This document shows positions 8,303-15,830 of a DNA stretch of 31,011 nucleotides, one piece after another. The first letter of the stretch is position 1, and the number at the start of each line of letters is the position of its first letter. The stretch is from NCBI GenBank assembly GCA_040905145.1, contig JBBDSC010000147.1:1-31011 (forward strand), given 5' to 3'. The translations under genes were made by a program, and so were the position numbers. The DNA is from DATGMS01 sp040905145 (GTDB lineage: Bacteria > Bacteroidota > Bacteroidia > Cytophagales > Cyclobacteriaceae). Under the pieces are notes generated by a model, which worked only from the letters and a program-made list of their open reading frames with translations, was not told the origin of the DNA and ran no database searches.

Positions 8303-9274
8303 TTACTTATAACTTACCGATTTGTTAAGGGGGATTTTTTCAAGGATTATATGGATAAGGTCCCTTGTGCTAATATTGTCCGCTTCGGCTTCATAATTGA
8401 TAATGATCCTGTGGTTCAATACATCTTCGGCTACTTCCTTGATATCCTCCGGAAGCACATAGTCCCTTCCATCCATGAAAGCCACTGCACGGGCTGCAAG
8501 GTTTAAATTGATGCTGGCCCGGGGAGAGGCACCAAATTGGATGTATTTTGCTTCTTCACGTAGGCCGTATTTTTCAGGAAAACGGGTAGCAAAGACCAGT
8601 TCAATGATGTAATTTTCTAAGGGCTCAGCGATCTTTACATTGTTGATAGCATTGCGTATTTCGAAGATTTCTTCTTTACCCAAAATGGCATTTACTTTTG
8701 AAGCGTATAAAATATTGGTCATTCTCCTCATTACTTCAAGCTCATCAATCTTGGAGGGATAATCAATATGTACTTTCATCATAAACCTATCCACTTGCGC
8801 TTCCGGTAAAGGATAGGTTCCTTCCTGGTCTACAGGGTTTTGGGTGGCCAGCACCAAAAATGGCCTATCCAAAAAGAAAGTGGTCTCCCCTATTGTCACC
8901 TGCTTTTCCTGCATGGCCTCCAAAAGGGCGGACTGAACTTTTGCAGGGGATCGGTTGACTTCATCTGCCAAAATAATGTTGGAAAAAATAGGTCCCTTTT
9001 TTACTTCAAAATCAGCATTTTGTTGATTGTAAATCATGGTACCGATCAAGTCGGAAGGTAAAAGATCCGGTGTAAACTGGATTCTTTTGAAATCCAGGTG
9101 AAGCACTTTGGCCAGGGTATTTACGGTTAAGGTTTTTGCTAAACCGGGCACCCCTTCCAATAAAATATGCCCATTGGTAAATAAGCCGATCAATAACCTA
9201 TTGACCATTCTGTCTTGACCCACCACTATTTTTTTTACTTCATCAATTACTGCCTGAATCTTTTCCTGATGCAT
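8303..9274 (-). CDS. MoxR-family AAA+ ATPase
   Basis: A 323-residue cytosolic AAA+ ATPase of the MoxR/RavA group, which act as chaperone-like ATPases maturing partner enzymes or vWA-domain proteins. Walker A is GVPGLAKT at 41-48 and Walker B is ILADE at 101-105. NRSPAKVQSALLEAMQEKQV and sensor 1 region ATQNPVDQEGTYPLPEAQ follow, with sensor 2 in FGASPRASINL. Length matches the family. ATG 9274 starts MHQEKIQAVIDEVKKIVVGQ, the usual N terminus. MoxR genes in Bacteroidota commonly sit immediately before a DUF58 gene and vWA (Bat) genes. Here the gene is followed by its own terminator, and no DUF58 or vWA gene lies in the window, so its client is unknown. Its upstream neighbour is the pseudouridine synthase gene, 82 bases away. 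Confidence 0.93.
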   Translation of the reverse strand: MHQEKIQAVIDEVKKIVVGQDRMVNRLLIGLFTNGHILLEGVPGLAKTLTVNTLAKVLHLDFKRIQFTPDLLPSDLIGTMIYNQQNADFEVKKGPIFSNIILADEVNRSPAKVQSALLEAMQEKQVTIGETTFFLDRPFLVLATQNPVDQEGTYPLPEAQVDRFMMKVHIDYPSKIDELEVMRRMTNILYASKVNAILGKEEIFEIRNAINNVKIAEPLENYIIELVFATRFPEKYGLREEAKYIQFGASPRASINLNLAARAVAFMDGRDYVLPEDIKEVAEDVLNHRIIINYEAEADNISTRDLIHIILEKIPLNKSVSYK

Positions 9275-9356
9275 ATTTGTATGGATAATTATTACAAAGT
9301 TTTTAATTAATTTTCAATGAGGTGCCTAAATTAGAACAAATACTTTTTTAACACAA

Positions 9357-10010
9357 TTAAGGTCTATTCTTATTTCCGTGGGATTTAAATGATTTTCTGA
9401 CCTTTCCACCAATGGGTTTTATTAATTCCCCTTTATATATGTTAAGGAAGACATAAATTTCCTCCTGTGAAAACTCCCGGATTTCTCCCACCGCGAATCC
9501 TTCAATGCTCAGATTCTCCATGGACCACCTGATCAGTCTTAGGGTAGGAAGTCCAACAGAAGCCGTCATTTTCCTCACCTGCCTGTTTTTACCTTCCCTT
9601 AAGCTTAAAGAAAGCCAAGAATCCGGAACCTTTTTGCGGTAGCGGATAGGAGGGTTTCTTTCTGGTACTTGGGGTGCTTTTTCCTGCAATAATGCGATAG
9701 CTTTTTTTGTCAGGTAGATTTTTCCCTTCAAATTGATCTCAACTCCTGTTTCCAAAGCCCTCAAAGCTTCTTCTGTAGGGATGCCTTCCACTTGGACCAA
9801 ATAGGTACGGCTATGCTCAAACTTCGGGTTTAGCAAATAATGGTTCAATGGTTTATCATCGGTTATCAGGAGCAATCCCTCACTGTCCTTATCCAACCGT
9901 CCAACAGGATATACCTCCGGGGGAAAATTCCCGACTTCTTTTAAGCTTTCGGCATCGCTGAATTGACTAAGGATTCCAAAAGGCTTGTAAATGACAAAAT
10001 ACTGTGGCAT
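9357..10010 (-). CDS. rRNA large-subunit pseudouridine synthase, RluE-like (RsuA family)
   Basis: A 217-residue pseudouridine synthase of the RsuA/RluB/E/F family. GRLDKDSEGLLLITDD near 37-52 carries the catalytic aspartate (Asp40). The protein begins directly in the catalytic domain (MPQYFVIYKPFGILSQF) and has no S4 RNA-binding domain, the RluE arrangement; RluE modifies U2457 of 23S rRNA in E. coli. LREGKNRQVRKM is the conserved C-terminal active-site segment. ATG 10010 is chosen over the in-frame TTG at 10019 because the family N terminus begins there. A Lys/Arg-rich tail (IGGKVRKSFKSHGNKNRP) may help RNA binding. It lies 28 bases after the pyruvyl transferase-like gene and may be transcribed with it, although no functional link is obvious. 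Confidence 0.88.
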   Translation of the reverse strand: MPQYFVIYKPFGILSQFSDAESLKEVGNFPPEVYPVGRLDKDSEGLLLITDDKPLNHYLLNPKFEHSRTYLVQVEGIPTEEALRALETGVEINLKGKIYLTKKAIALLQEKAPQVPERNPPIRYRKKVPDSWLSLSLREGKNRQVRKMTASVGLPTLRLIRWSMENLSIEGFAVGEIREFSQEEIYVFLNIYKGELIKPIGGKVRKSFKSHGNKNRP

Positions 10011-10038
10011 AATGAACAATTAGATGACTAAGGCTAAT

Positions 10039-11232
10039 TCAGGGCTTCTGAAGAGTATTGACTATTAGATCAAACGCTTTTTTTATTTCTGTGAACTGCC
10101 TGTCTCTTGACGCTTCCAATTCTCCAGCTTTCACCGCAGTGGCAATTTTATATTGATCATAGATTTGAGAAAAGCCCACTGCGAAACTGCTGCCCTTTAC
10201 TCCCCAGGTGTCCAAATAAGCATCTAACTTTTCTACTGTTAAGCCTACATGCGGCACAGCATAACTCATGGAAGTAATGGCTCCGTGCAGGCTTGTTCCT
10301 ATATAAGCCTTTGAATGGGCAATTAAATACATGATATCCCAGATGTTCTCTGCGTCAAAATAGGTTGAAGGGCTCTCCAGTTTTTGCTTTACGGCTTGAA
10401 GGGCTTCATGATCGTCGTGATTAAGGGCCTTTCCGATGGGACATAAACAAATTTCTGTATGGTCTTGGCGGAAAATTTTATCCAACTCATTGGCTATTAA
10501 CAGCTCCTTTCCCACCGTGGTTTTTTTATTGATTTGAAAAAATATATATTCCCCCTTGTTTTGTTGGACATATTCCAGTACTTCTTTGGTCACTGATTTT
10601 TCCAATACCTCCAAAGGATAGAACTCTGACATCAAAATGGCTGAATCAGGAAAAAGATGGGCCTGAACATCGTTTTGTTTCAGATTGCCCAAAGTTATTT
10701 TATCCCTTACGGCCAAATAATCTACCTTCTGGAGTTTTGACTTCATAAAATTATAGCGATCAAAAAGTGCAGTCTTTATTCCTGAGCCCCCCAATGAATT
10801 TAAGATCACCTTATTTACAGATTTGAAATCATCTTTGTCAAACACAAAAGGCAGGGTCGTATTTCCCTTCAATATTTTTTTTGCAACGAAGTTTAAATCA
10901 AGATAATTTGAAATGCGTACGTGGTGTTTGTGTACCCTTTGAAAGGGCTTGTTCAAAGCTGCCAGCAAGGAATTCCAGGTAACCCCCAAAGCCTCTCCCC
11001 CGGCGACTATAACGCTGACCTTTTGCTGCGGGTTATTACATGCCTCATAAAAGGCTTTTAAATCCAGGGTTGGTTTACCGCCTTCTTCTGTCAAATCGCT
11101 TCTTATTATACCAAAGAATTCATACTGAAAATTTTTATTGTAAGTATCCAGTTGCTTTTCGATGATCAAAGGGAACAATAAATCCCCATAATTGTACCGG
11201 TCAAATGCACCTATGATCAATATTTTTTCCAT
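10039..11232 (-). CDS. Polysaccharide pyruvyl transferase family protein
   Basis: A 397-residue protein of the polysaccharide pyruvyl transferase (CsaB/WcaK) family, whose members add ketal-linked pyruvate to surface glycans or act as related glycan transferases. N-terminal ILIIGAFDRYNYGDLLFPLI is the family opening (G-x-x-NxGD), VAGGEALG is the second Gly-rich segment, and YIGTSLHGAITSMSYAVPHV is the conserved donor-site region. No signal peptide or membrane segment is seen, so it should be cytosolic. The frame continues to an ATG at 11274, but residues upstream of MEKILIIG derive from a repeat-like stretch, so ATG 11232 is preferred. A TAnnTTTG box at 11274-11281 is correctly placed for this start. 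It faces away from the polysaccharide locus, from which the toxin-antitoxin pair separates it. Its pyruvylation target could be the glycan made by that locus (inference). Confidence 0.78.
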   Translation of the reverse strand: MEKILIIGAFDRYNYGDLLFPLIIEKQLDTYNKNFQYEFFGIIRSDLTEEGGKPTLDLKAFYEACNNPQQKVSVIVAGGEALGVTWNSLLAALNKPFQRVHKHHVRISNYLDLNFVAKKILKGNTTLPFVFDKDDFKSVNKVILNSLGGSGIKTALFDRYNFMKSKLQKVDYLAVRDKITLGNLKQNDVQAHLFPDSAILMSEFYPLEVLEKSVTKEVLEYVQQNKGEYIFFQINKKTTVGKELLIANELDKIFRQDHTEICLCPIGKALNHDDHEALQAVKQKLESPSTYFDAENIWDIMYLIAHSKAYIGTSLHGAITSMSYAVPHVGLTVEKLDAYLDTWGVKGSSFAVGFSQIYDQYKIATAVKAGELEASRDRQFTEIKKAFDLIVNTLQKP

Positions 11233-11245
11233 TCGATCAATTTTT

Positions 11246-11298
11246 TTAACCGCAAAGTGCACAAAGATTTTCACAAAGGTAACACAGAGAGAGGAGAA
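11246..11298. repeat. CGCAAAG/CACAAAG-type repeat, second copy
   Basis: The plus strand reads AACCGCAAAG, CACAAAGATTTT, CACAAAGG, AACACAGAG in series, a recurring ~10-14 base word. It resembles the reverse complement of 2521-2613. The copy lies in the 5' leader and promoter region of the pyruvyl transferase-like gene. Confidence 0.45.
11274..11281 (-). promoter_or_regulatory. Candidate -7 box for the pyruvyl transferase-like gene
   Basis: TACCTTTG on the minus strand fits the Bacteroidota -7 consensus TAnnTTTG and would place the start of transcription about 35 bases before ATG 11232. No TTG was found 17-23 bases upstream, so support is partial. The box lies inside the CACAAAGG repeat. Confidence 0.35.
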
Positions 11299-11429
11299 AT
11301 CTTTGTTAATGGGTATAGTCTCACAAACAGAAGGATAGACAGCTACTGAACATCTTTATTTTTTGCCAAGCTTTCGGCGGCCTATTGATTATAGAAATTT
11401 TCCTTTAATTTATCTTTAATTTTAATTTC

Positions 11430-11460
11430 AAAAAAAATAAAAAAACACCAAGGAATGGTG
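11430..11460 (-). terminator. Rho-independent terminator of the toxin-antitoxin operon
   Basis: On the minus strand CACCA-TTCCT-TGGTG is followed by TTTTTTTATTTTTTTT. The stem is only 5 bp but the T-tract is long. It lies 40 bases after the toxin stop codon. The 267 bases between the toxin and the pyruvyl transferase start otherwise hold only the repeat copy. Confidence 0.7.
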
Positions 11461-11499
11461 CAGGGGTTGTTGACCAATACTGATTTGGGAATATTCTGA

Positions 11500-11781
11500 T
11501 TAACGTAAAGACTTTGAAGAATTGATCACATTTATTATTTCAACGAGGTCATTTTCGATTCTGTAGATAATCCGGAACTGTCTTTCGAACAACTCCCTGA
11601 TCTTTGGGTTTTTCTTTTCCGGCACGATCCTTCCCATTTCTGGCATTACCTTCAATATTTTAGGCTTTTCCATCAATCTGGACATAAGGTCCATGGCATA
11701 TTTTTCTGATATTTTGCCAGCATTTTCCTGTATTTCCAACAAATCATCCACAGCCTTGTTAGACCATCTTAATTTTGCCAT
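11500..11781 (-). CDS. ParE/RelE-family toxin
   Basis: A 93-residue small basic protein of the RelE/ParE toxin superfamily. It begins LRWSNKAVDDLLEIQENAG (helix 1 of the fold) and ends with the typical strand block RELFERQFRIIYRIENDL and VEIINVINSSKSL. RelE-type enzymes cleave ribosome-bound mRNA, and ParE-type poison gyrase. The C-terminal Arg-Ile-Ile-Tyr-Arg pattern with no obvious RelE catalytic His/Tyr tail makes ParE-like the better guess. ATG 11781 overlaps the end of the antitoxin gene by 13 bases, implying translational coupling. The pair has its own promoter and terminator, and it sits between the pyruvyl transferase-like gene and the polysaccharide locus. Confidence 0.82.
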   Translation of the reverse strand: MAKLRWSNKAVDDLLEIQENAGKISEKYAMDLMSRLMEKPKILKVMPEMGRIVPEKKNPKIRELFERQFRIIYRIENDLVEIINVINSSKSLR

Positions 11782-11951
11782 CTTTTCATGATCTTTTTCT
11801 TGGCTTCTTCTTCGCTCATGGACCGGTTCTCATCAAGGTCTTTAATGCCCTTGTCTATTTCCTGGATGATAAATAGCCTTTCCACCAGTTCGTCGATACT
11901 AAATTCTTCGGGCAAATCACCAAGTGTTTCAATTAACTGTGATTTTTTCAT
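11769..11951 (-). CDS. Antitoxin partner of the ParE/RelE toxin
   Basis: A 60-residue, mainly helical and acidic protein (LGDLPEEFSIDELVERLFII, then MSEEEAKKKIMKRW). Antitoxin identity follows from its position: first in the operon, overlapping the toxin start by 13 bases, small and charged. The N-terminal part could dimerise or bind DNA and the C-terminal helix (EEEAKKKIMKRW) could wrap the toxin, as in other ParD/RelB-like antitoxins. No ribbon-helix-helix or AbrB motif is obvious, so the DNA-binding family is not assigned. The frame is open back to 12020, but that stretch contains the promoter boxes, so ATG 11951 (MKKSQLIETLG) is chosen. Autoregulation would be normal for such operons but no operator was identified. 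Confidence 0.7.
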   Translation of the reverse strand: MKKSQLIETLGDLPEEFSIDELVERLFIIQEIDKGIKDLDENRSMSEEEAKKKIMKRWQN

Positions 11952-11988
11952 GATTTTTATCTTTTGATGAATATAAGAATTATTCCAA

Positions 11989-12020
11989 CAAAGATAAAAG
12001 GGCCAAATCGATTTTATCAA
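11989..12020 (-). promoter_or_regulatory. Candidate Bacteroidota promoter of the toxin-antitoxin operon
   Basis: On the minus strand a TTG (12018-12020) is followed after 21 bases by TATCTTTG (11989-11996), fitting the TTG-N(17-23)-TAnnTTTG promoter form of Bacteroidota. Transcription would start about 30 bases before the antitoxin ATG at 11951, which also supports that start codon. Confidence 0.55.
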
Positions 12021-12051
12021 TCTTCCTAAATAGGTTTGGTAACCGAAGATG

Positions 12052-12097
12052 GGAGTCCAAGGGTTTAATTGTCCGGTCCTTTAGGACTTGGCACTCC
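12052..12097. other. Long imperfect palindrome upstream of the polysaccharide locus
   Basis: GGAGT-CCAAG (12052-12061) pairs with CTTGG-c-ACTCC (12087-12097). Inside, TCCT-tt-AGGA (12077-12086) stacks directly on it, with a one-sided 15-base bulge. In all 14 pairs with one single-base bulge. It lies between two divergent promoters, so it could be an operator, a relic of a palindromic repeat or a structured leader. Confidence 0.45.
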
Positions 12098-12138
12098 AAT
12101 CTAAAGTCTTATATCTTAAATCTAATCTCTTATCTTTG
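12097..12138 (+). promoter_or_regulatory. Simple-repeat stretch ending in a candidate -7 box for the polysaccharide operon
   Basis: A run of degenerate ATCT/TCTTA words (AATCTAAAGTCTTATATCTT, then AAATCTAATCTC) ends in TATCTTTG at 12131-12138, a match to TAnnTTTG. Transcription would begin near 12145, 50 bases before ATG 12195. No TTG was found at 17-23 bases upstream, so the -33 element is missing or divergent. Confidence 0.4.
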
Positions 12139-12194
12139 GGAAGGACAAAACTATAAACCTATGTATTTAAACCTTCAATTTTTTAATTAATCCG

Positions 12195-13736
12195 ATGAAC
12201 GGACAATCTCCTGTAAAGCGTGTTTTTTCCGGCTCTGCATGGGGCATATTTGCCAAAATACTGGATGCCGCGGCTAAATTTATCACCATTCCGTTGTTGG
12301 TCGGCTATTATGGGAAAGTAGACTATGGATTGATTGCACTGGCTTTTTCTTTAAATGGCTATTTGCGGTTAATGGACCTGGGGATGAATATAGGTTCTGT
12401 CCGGTTCTTTTCTATGTGGGTGGCCAAGGAGGAATGGGTCAAGATCAAAAAAGTTTCCAGGTCCAGTATGGTCTTTTATGGTTCAATTGGGCTGATCAAC
12501 GCCACTATATTTATTTTAATGGCTGATTATGGGGGATTCTTATTCAATTTAGAAGCGGATCAGCTCCCTATTTATCGCTGGATGATGTATATCCTTTCTG
12601 CAAGTACGGTTTTTAATTGGTTATCCAACGTGGTGATCCAACTGCTCAGTGCTAAAGATGAGCTGGGGTATGTGAACAGAATTACGGTCATTAGCAGCAT
12701 ACTCAATTTTATGGTGGCTCTTTTGGCCATATACCTGCAATGGCCCCTGACCCTTTATTTCTTTTTTTATACCCTCTCCATCTTAATCACAATACCTTTT
12801 AATGTCTATCGGTTAAGGGTGTATCCTATTCCCCTGTCAGAACTGCTCAGCCCCAAATGGGACGGCAATGCATTCAAGCAGATCATAGGTTATAGCATGG
12901 CTATTTTTATAATGGGCCTATTTCAACTTACGGCAAATGAGCTCCGCCCCATATTGTTGGCAAGGTTTGCCTCCGGCCTGGATGTGCTGACGGATTACCG
13001 GGTTCTTCAGACCATTGCCATGCTGATAATCTCTTTCGGAGGGATATTTTTGCAGGTTTTGCTGCCTTCTGCTTCCAAAATCTATGCAGAAAACAATCCT
13101 CCCAAATTAGAAAGGATGGTCATTGAAGCCACCAAATACATTTCGGTTTTTTTATCCATGATCGTTTTCCTGCTCATCTTGAATGCCAGTGACCTATTGC
13201 TAATCTATATGGGGGAAGAATATCAGGAATTAAGTATTTGGCTGATTATCTGGCTATTGACCGTTCTGCTTTCCATGCACAACACTCCTGTGGCCAGTCT
13301 GGTTCTATCTTCCGGAAAGACTAAGTTTTTGATTTATTCTTCCGCAACCGCTTGTATTGTCTCCTTGCCTATCACCGTCTTTTTTGCACCGGAACTCAAT
13401 GTAGGAGCCGCGGTAATCGGCTATTTCGTTTATATGTTAATTCAAATTGGCTTTTTTTATGTCTATTATATCCCCAAAGTATTAAAGTTGGATAATGGAA
13501 AGATATTTTTTGGGTCATTTTTCCCTTCTGTTTTGGGCGCATTTATTGCATGTGGCATTAGCTATTACTTGAGCATGTGGTTAAAAATTCCTGAAGGCTA
13601 CTTCAGTATACTGTTCAAATCGGCGATATTTCTGGTTCTTTTCATGGCCTACCATTTGGTTTTTGTGGTCAAAGCAGCGGATATACGGTACTTGAAGGAA
13701 AAACTGTGGGATAAACCAATTGATAAAAAAAGTTAA
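12195..13736 (+). CDS. Wzx-like polysaccharide flippase (MOP superfamily)
   Basis: A 513-residue protein with about 12-14 membrane segments, matching the oligosaccharide flippase (RfbX/Wzx, PST) family that moves lipid-linked repeat units across the inner membrane. The N terminus RVFSGSAWGIFAKILDAAAKFITIPLLVGYYG is a classic MOP opening: helix 1 followed by a conserved IPLLVxxxG. A short basic loop and repeated hydrophobic helices follow, including a late pair LDNGKIFFGSFFPSVLGAF. ATG 12195 is the first start after the candidate promoter. The next gene begins 2 bases after its stop, so translation is probably coupled. It heads the nine-gene polysaccharide operon. Substrate specificity cannot be read from the sequence. 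Confidence 0.88.
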   Translation: MNGQSPVKRVFSGSAWGIFAKILDAAAKFITIPLLVGYYGKVDYGLIALAFSLNGYLRLMDLGMNIGSVRFFSMWVAKEEWVKIKKVSRSSMVFYGSIGLINATIFILMADYGGFLFNLEADQLPIYRWMMYILSASTVFNWLSNVVIQLLSAKDELGYVNRITVISSILNFMVALLAIYLQWPLTLYFFFYTLSILITIPFNVYRLRVYPIPLSELLSPKWDGNAFKQIIGYSMAIFIMGLFQLTANELRPILLARFASGLDVLTDYRVLQTIAMLIISFGGIFLQVLLPSASKIYAENNPPKLERMVIEATKYISVFLSMIVFLLILNASDLLLIYMGEEYQELSIWLIIWLLTVLLSMHNTPVASLVLSSGKTKFLIYSSATACIVSLPITVFFAPELNVGAAVIGYFVYMLIQIGFFYVYYIPKVLKLDNGKIFFGSFFPSVLGAFIACGISYYLSMWLKIPEGYFSILFKSAIFLVLFMAYHLVFVVKAADIRYLKEKLWDKPIDKKS

Positions 13737-13738
13737 AA

Positions 13739-14689
13739 ATGATTAAGTTTTCAATCTGCATACCTGCCTATAAAAGCAAATATTTAAAGGATTGCATCCA
13801 AAGTATTTTAAAGCAAAGTGAGGATAATTTTGAGCTGATCATTTTAAATGACTGCTCACCTGAACCAGTTGAAGAAATAATATCCCAGTTTCAGGACAGA
13901 AGGATACATTATCACAAGAACGAAAAAAATGTAGGCGCGGTAAACCTGGTGGATAACTGGAACAAATGCTTATCATTGGCAATTGGCGAATTTGTGGTCA
14001 TTATGGGTGATGATGACCTGCTGGAGTCTAATTATCTGGAAGAATTTTCCAAACTCATTACAGCTTACCCGGACCTGGAGGTATATCATTGCCGGAGCAA
14101 AATCATCAATGACGAAGGGGAGCCAGTGATGCTAACCCCTTCCTGTCCTTCCTTCGAAGGGGTATATAATTCGATATGGCATCGTCTAAACCAACTCCGC
14201 TCCAATTATATTTCGGATTATATGTACCGGGTACGTTCATTAAAGGAAAGGGAAGGCTTTTATTATTTACCATTGGCCTGGGGATCGGATGATATAACCG
14301 CCTTTATAGCATCTGCTGAAAAAGGCATTGCACACAGCAACAAGCCTGTCTTCAACTATCGCAATAATCGCCTTTCCATCACCTCAACCGGAAATGATCT
14401 GGAAAAAATGAAAGCCAACATGGCCTATGCTAATTGGCTGGGGGGTTTTCTCCACCAAAAACCTGTAGATCCGGAGGAAGAGATCGTGTACAGGCATTTA
14501 CTTGCCAATCAAAATAAGTACATGCAACAGCGAAAAATATATACCATGACTAAATCCATGCTCATGAATCCGCTTCAAAAAGGCCTTTTATGGATTCAAA
14601 ACCGTCAGCAATACGGGATTTCCATTAGGGAAATATTATTGGCAGCCTTGAAGAGCAGGAAGATGAAAAGTTCGGAAATTAACAGGTAA
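13739..14689 (+). CDS. Glycosyltransferase family 2 (GT-A fold)
   Basis: A 316-residue inverting GT2-type enzyme. FSICIPAYKSKYLKDCIQSI is the nucleotide-binding opening, with Asp38 (LNDCS) next. The DxD-type metal motif is GDDDLL at 90-95. SDYMYRVRSLK and the later LAWGSDDITAF supply the acceptor-side acidic residues (Asp-Asp where the ED motif usually is). The C-terminal ~60 residues are basic and amphipathic (MKSSEINR end), suggesting peripheral membrane contact. It sits 2 bases after the flippase and 4 bases before the next glycosyltransferase. Donor and acceptor sugars cannot be assigned. Confidence 0.88.
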   Translation: MIKFSICIPAYKSKYLKDCIQSILKQSEDNFELIILNDCSPEPVEEIISQFQDRRIHYHKNEKNVGAVNLVDNWNKCLSLAIGEFVVIMGDDDLLESNYLEEFSKLITAYPDLEVYHCRSKIINDEGEPVMLTPSCPSFEGVYNSIWHRLNQLRSNYISDYMYRVRSLKEREGFYYLPLAWGSDDITAFIASAEKGIAHSNKPVFNYRNNRLSITSTGNDLEKMKANMAYANWLGGFLHQKPVDPEEEIVYRHLLANQNKYMQQRKIYTMTKSMLMNPLQKGLLWIQNRQQYGISIREILLAALKSRKMKSSEINR

Positions 14690-14693
14690 GCAT

Positions 14694-15758
14694 ATGCATA
14701 TCGTTTTTAATCCTCCGATAAACGAGGAAAATAAGTACATTGAAATAATGGTACGGCCGCTCAGCGAACATGGCTATCAGATACACGCTTTAGATGATAT
14801 TTTTTCTAGCCTGCGTCATTTTCGATCCATAAAGCTGGTGCATCTCAACTGGTTTGAAAACGTGGAGGACAGTAGCTTGTTTCGTGCATTGAAAAGCTTC
14901 TTCAGAAAAATGTTCGTTTTGTCCATTATCAGGTTGAGTAAAAAGAAATTGATATGGACCATGCACAACCGGGTCTCCCATGAAAAAGGTTTAAGTTTCT
15001 TTAGCAGGACCATTACCCATTTTTTGATTCTTTGGTCGGACAAAATCATCATTCACAGTGAAATATCCCGGTCTTTACTTATCAAACAGCATAATCAGGC
15101 AGCAGATAAAATTTTTTATCTCCCCCATCCAGATTTTATTGACAGCTATGGCAAGATGCCGGTAAAAAATCAGGAAAAGGCTCTTAAAGCACCTTTAGCT
15201 TTGCTGTTTATAGGTGCCGTGAAGCCTTATAAAAACCTCGAACTGCTGATACGGGCAGTCAGTTCATTTAAAGAAGAGGTAACGCTGACAATTGCTGGAA
15301 ATCCCAACAGTACAATATATCAACAGAAAATATCACAAATGGCGGTACAGGCGGGAAATATAAACCCGATGCTGAGCTTTATTCCAGATAATAAGATACC
15401 TCAGCTCATGATGAAGTCGGATCTGCTGATACTACCTTATGATCTTAGCAGCAGTCTTAATTCCGGGACGGTCCTTCTGGGCTTTTCTTATAAGAAAACG
15501 GTGATTTGTCCTGAAATAGGCACCATTGCTGATCTGGGAAAAATGAAAGATAATGTATTGCATTACCAATACGATTCTGAAAAGGAACATTTGTCCATGC
15601 TTTCCCAAAAAATTAGGGAAGCCCTACAAATGAAAATGATGGATCCCACTATTTTTATATCCTTGGGCAATAAAATGCATGATCATGTCAGGAAGGTCCA
15701 TCATAAAGGTTTGGTAGGAAAAAAACTGATAAATTTATACCAAAGCCTGTTGGATTAA
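14694..15758 (+). CDS. Glycosyltransferase, GT-B fold (GT4-like)
   Basis: A 354-residue cytosolic or peripheral protein with a GT-B outline. The N-terminal domain contains HLNWFENVED and KKLIWTMHNRVSHEKGLS, like acceptor-side loops of GT4-related enzymes. The linker leads to LLFIGAVKPYKNLELLIRAV, the classic start of the donor-binding Rossmann domain (G-x-x-xxYKN). The usual EX7E motif is replaced by a weaker DLLILPYDLSSSLNSGTVLLGF segment, where Asp and Ser/Asn line the donor pocket; this variant occurs in GT4-adjacent families. Start ATG 14694, 4 bases after the previous gene. It is followed by 72 non-coding bases with no clear signal. Sugar specificity unknown. Confidence 0.78.
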   Translation: MHIVFNPPINEENKYIEIMVRPLSEHGYQIHALDDIFSSLRHFRSIKLVHLNWFENVEDSSLFRALKSFFRKMFVLSIIRLSKKKLIWTMHNRVSHEKGLSFFSRTITHFLILWSDKIIIHSEISRSLLIKQHNQAADKIFYLPHPDFIDSYGKMPVKNQEKALKAPLALLFIGAVKPYKNLELLIRAVSSFKEEVTLTIAGNPNSTIYQQKISQMAVQAGNINPMLSFIPDNKIPQLMMKSDLLILPYDLSSSLNSGTVLLGFSYKKTVICPEIGTIADLGKMKDNVLHYQYDSEKEHLSMLSQKIREALQMKMMDPTIFISLGNKMHDHVRKVHHKGLVGKKLINLYQSLLD

Positions 15759-15830
15759 AGAAGCGGAACACATTTTGTTTATAGGCCTCCTGTTCTGAAG
15801 CCTCAATTCACTATTGCTTATGCCATTTTA

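Noticed and set aside
11374..11395. GCC-AAGCTT-GGC type palindrome as a terminator or operator
   Set aside because: The pairing is broken by mismatches and has no T-tract in a useful direction.
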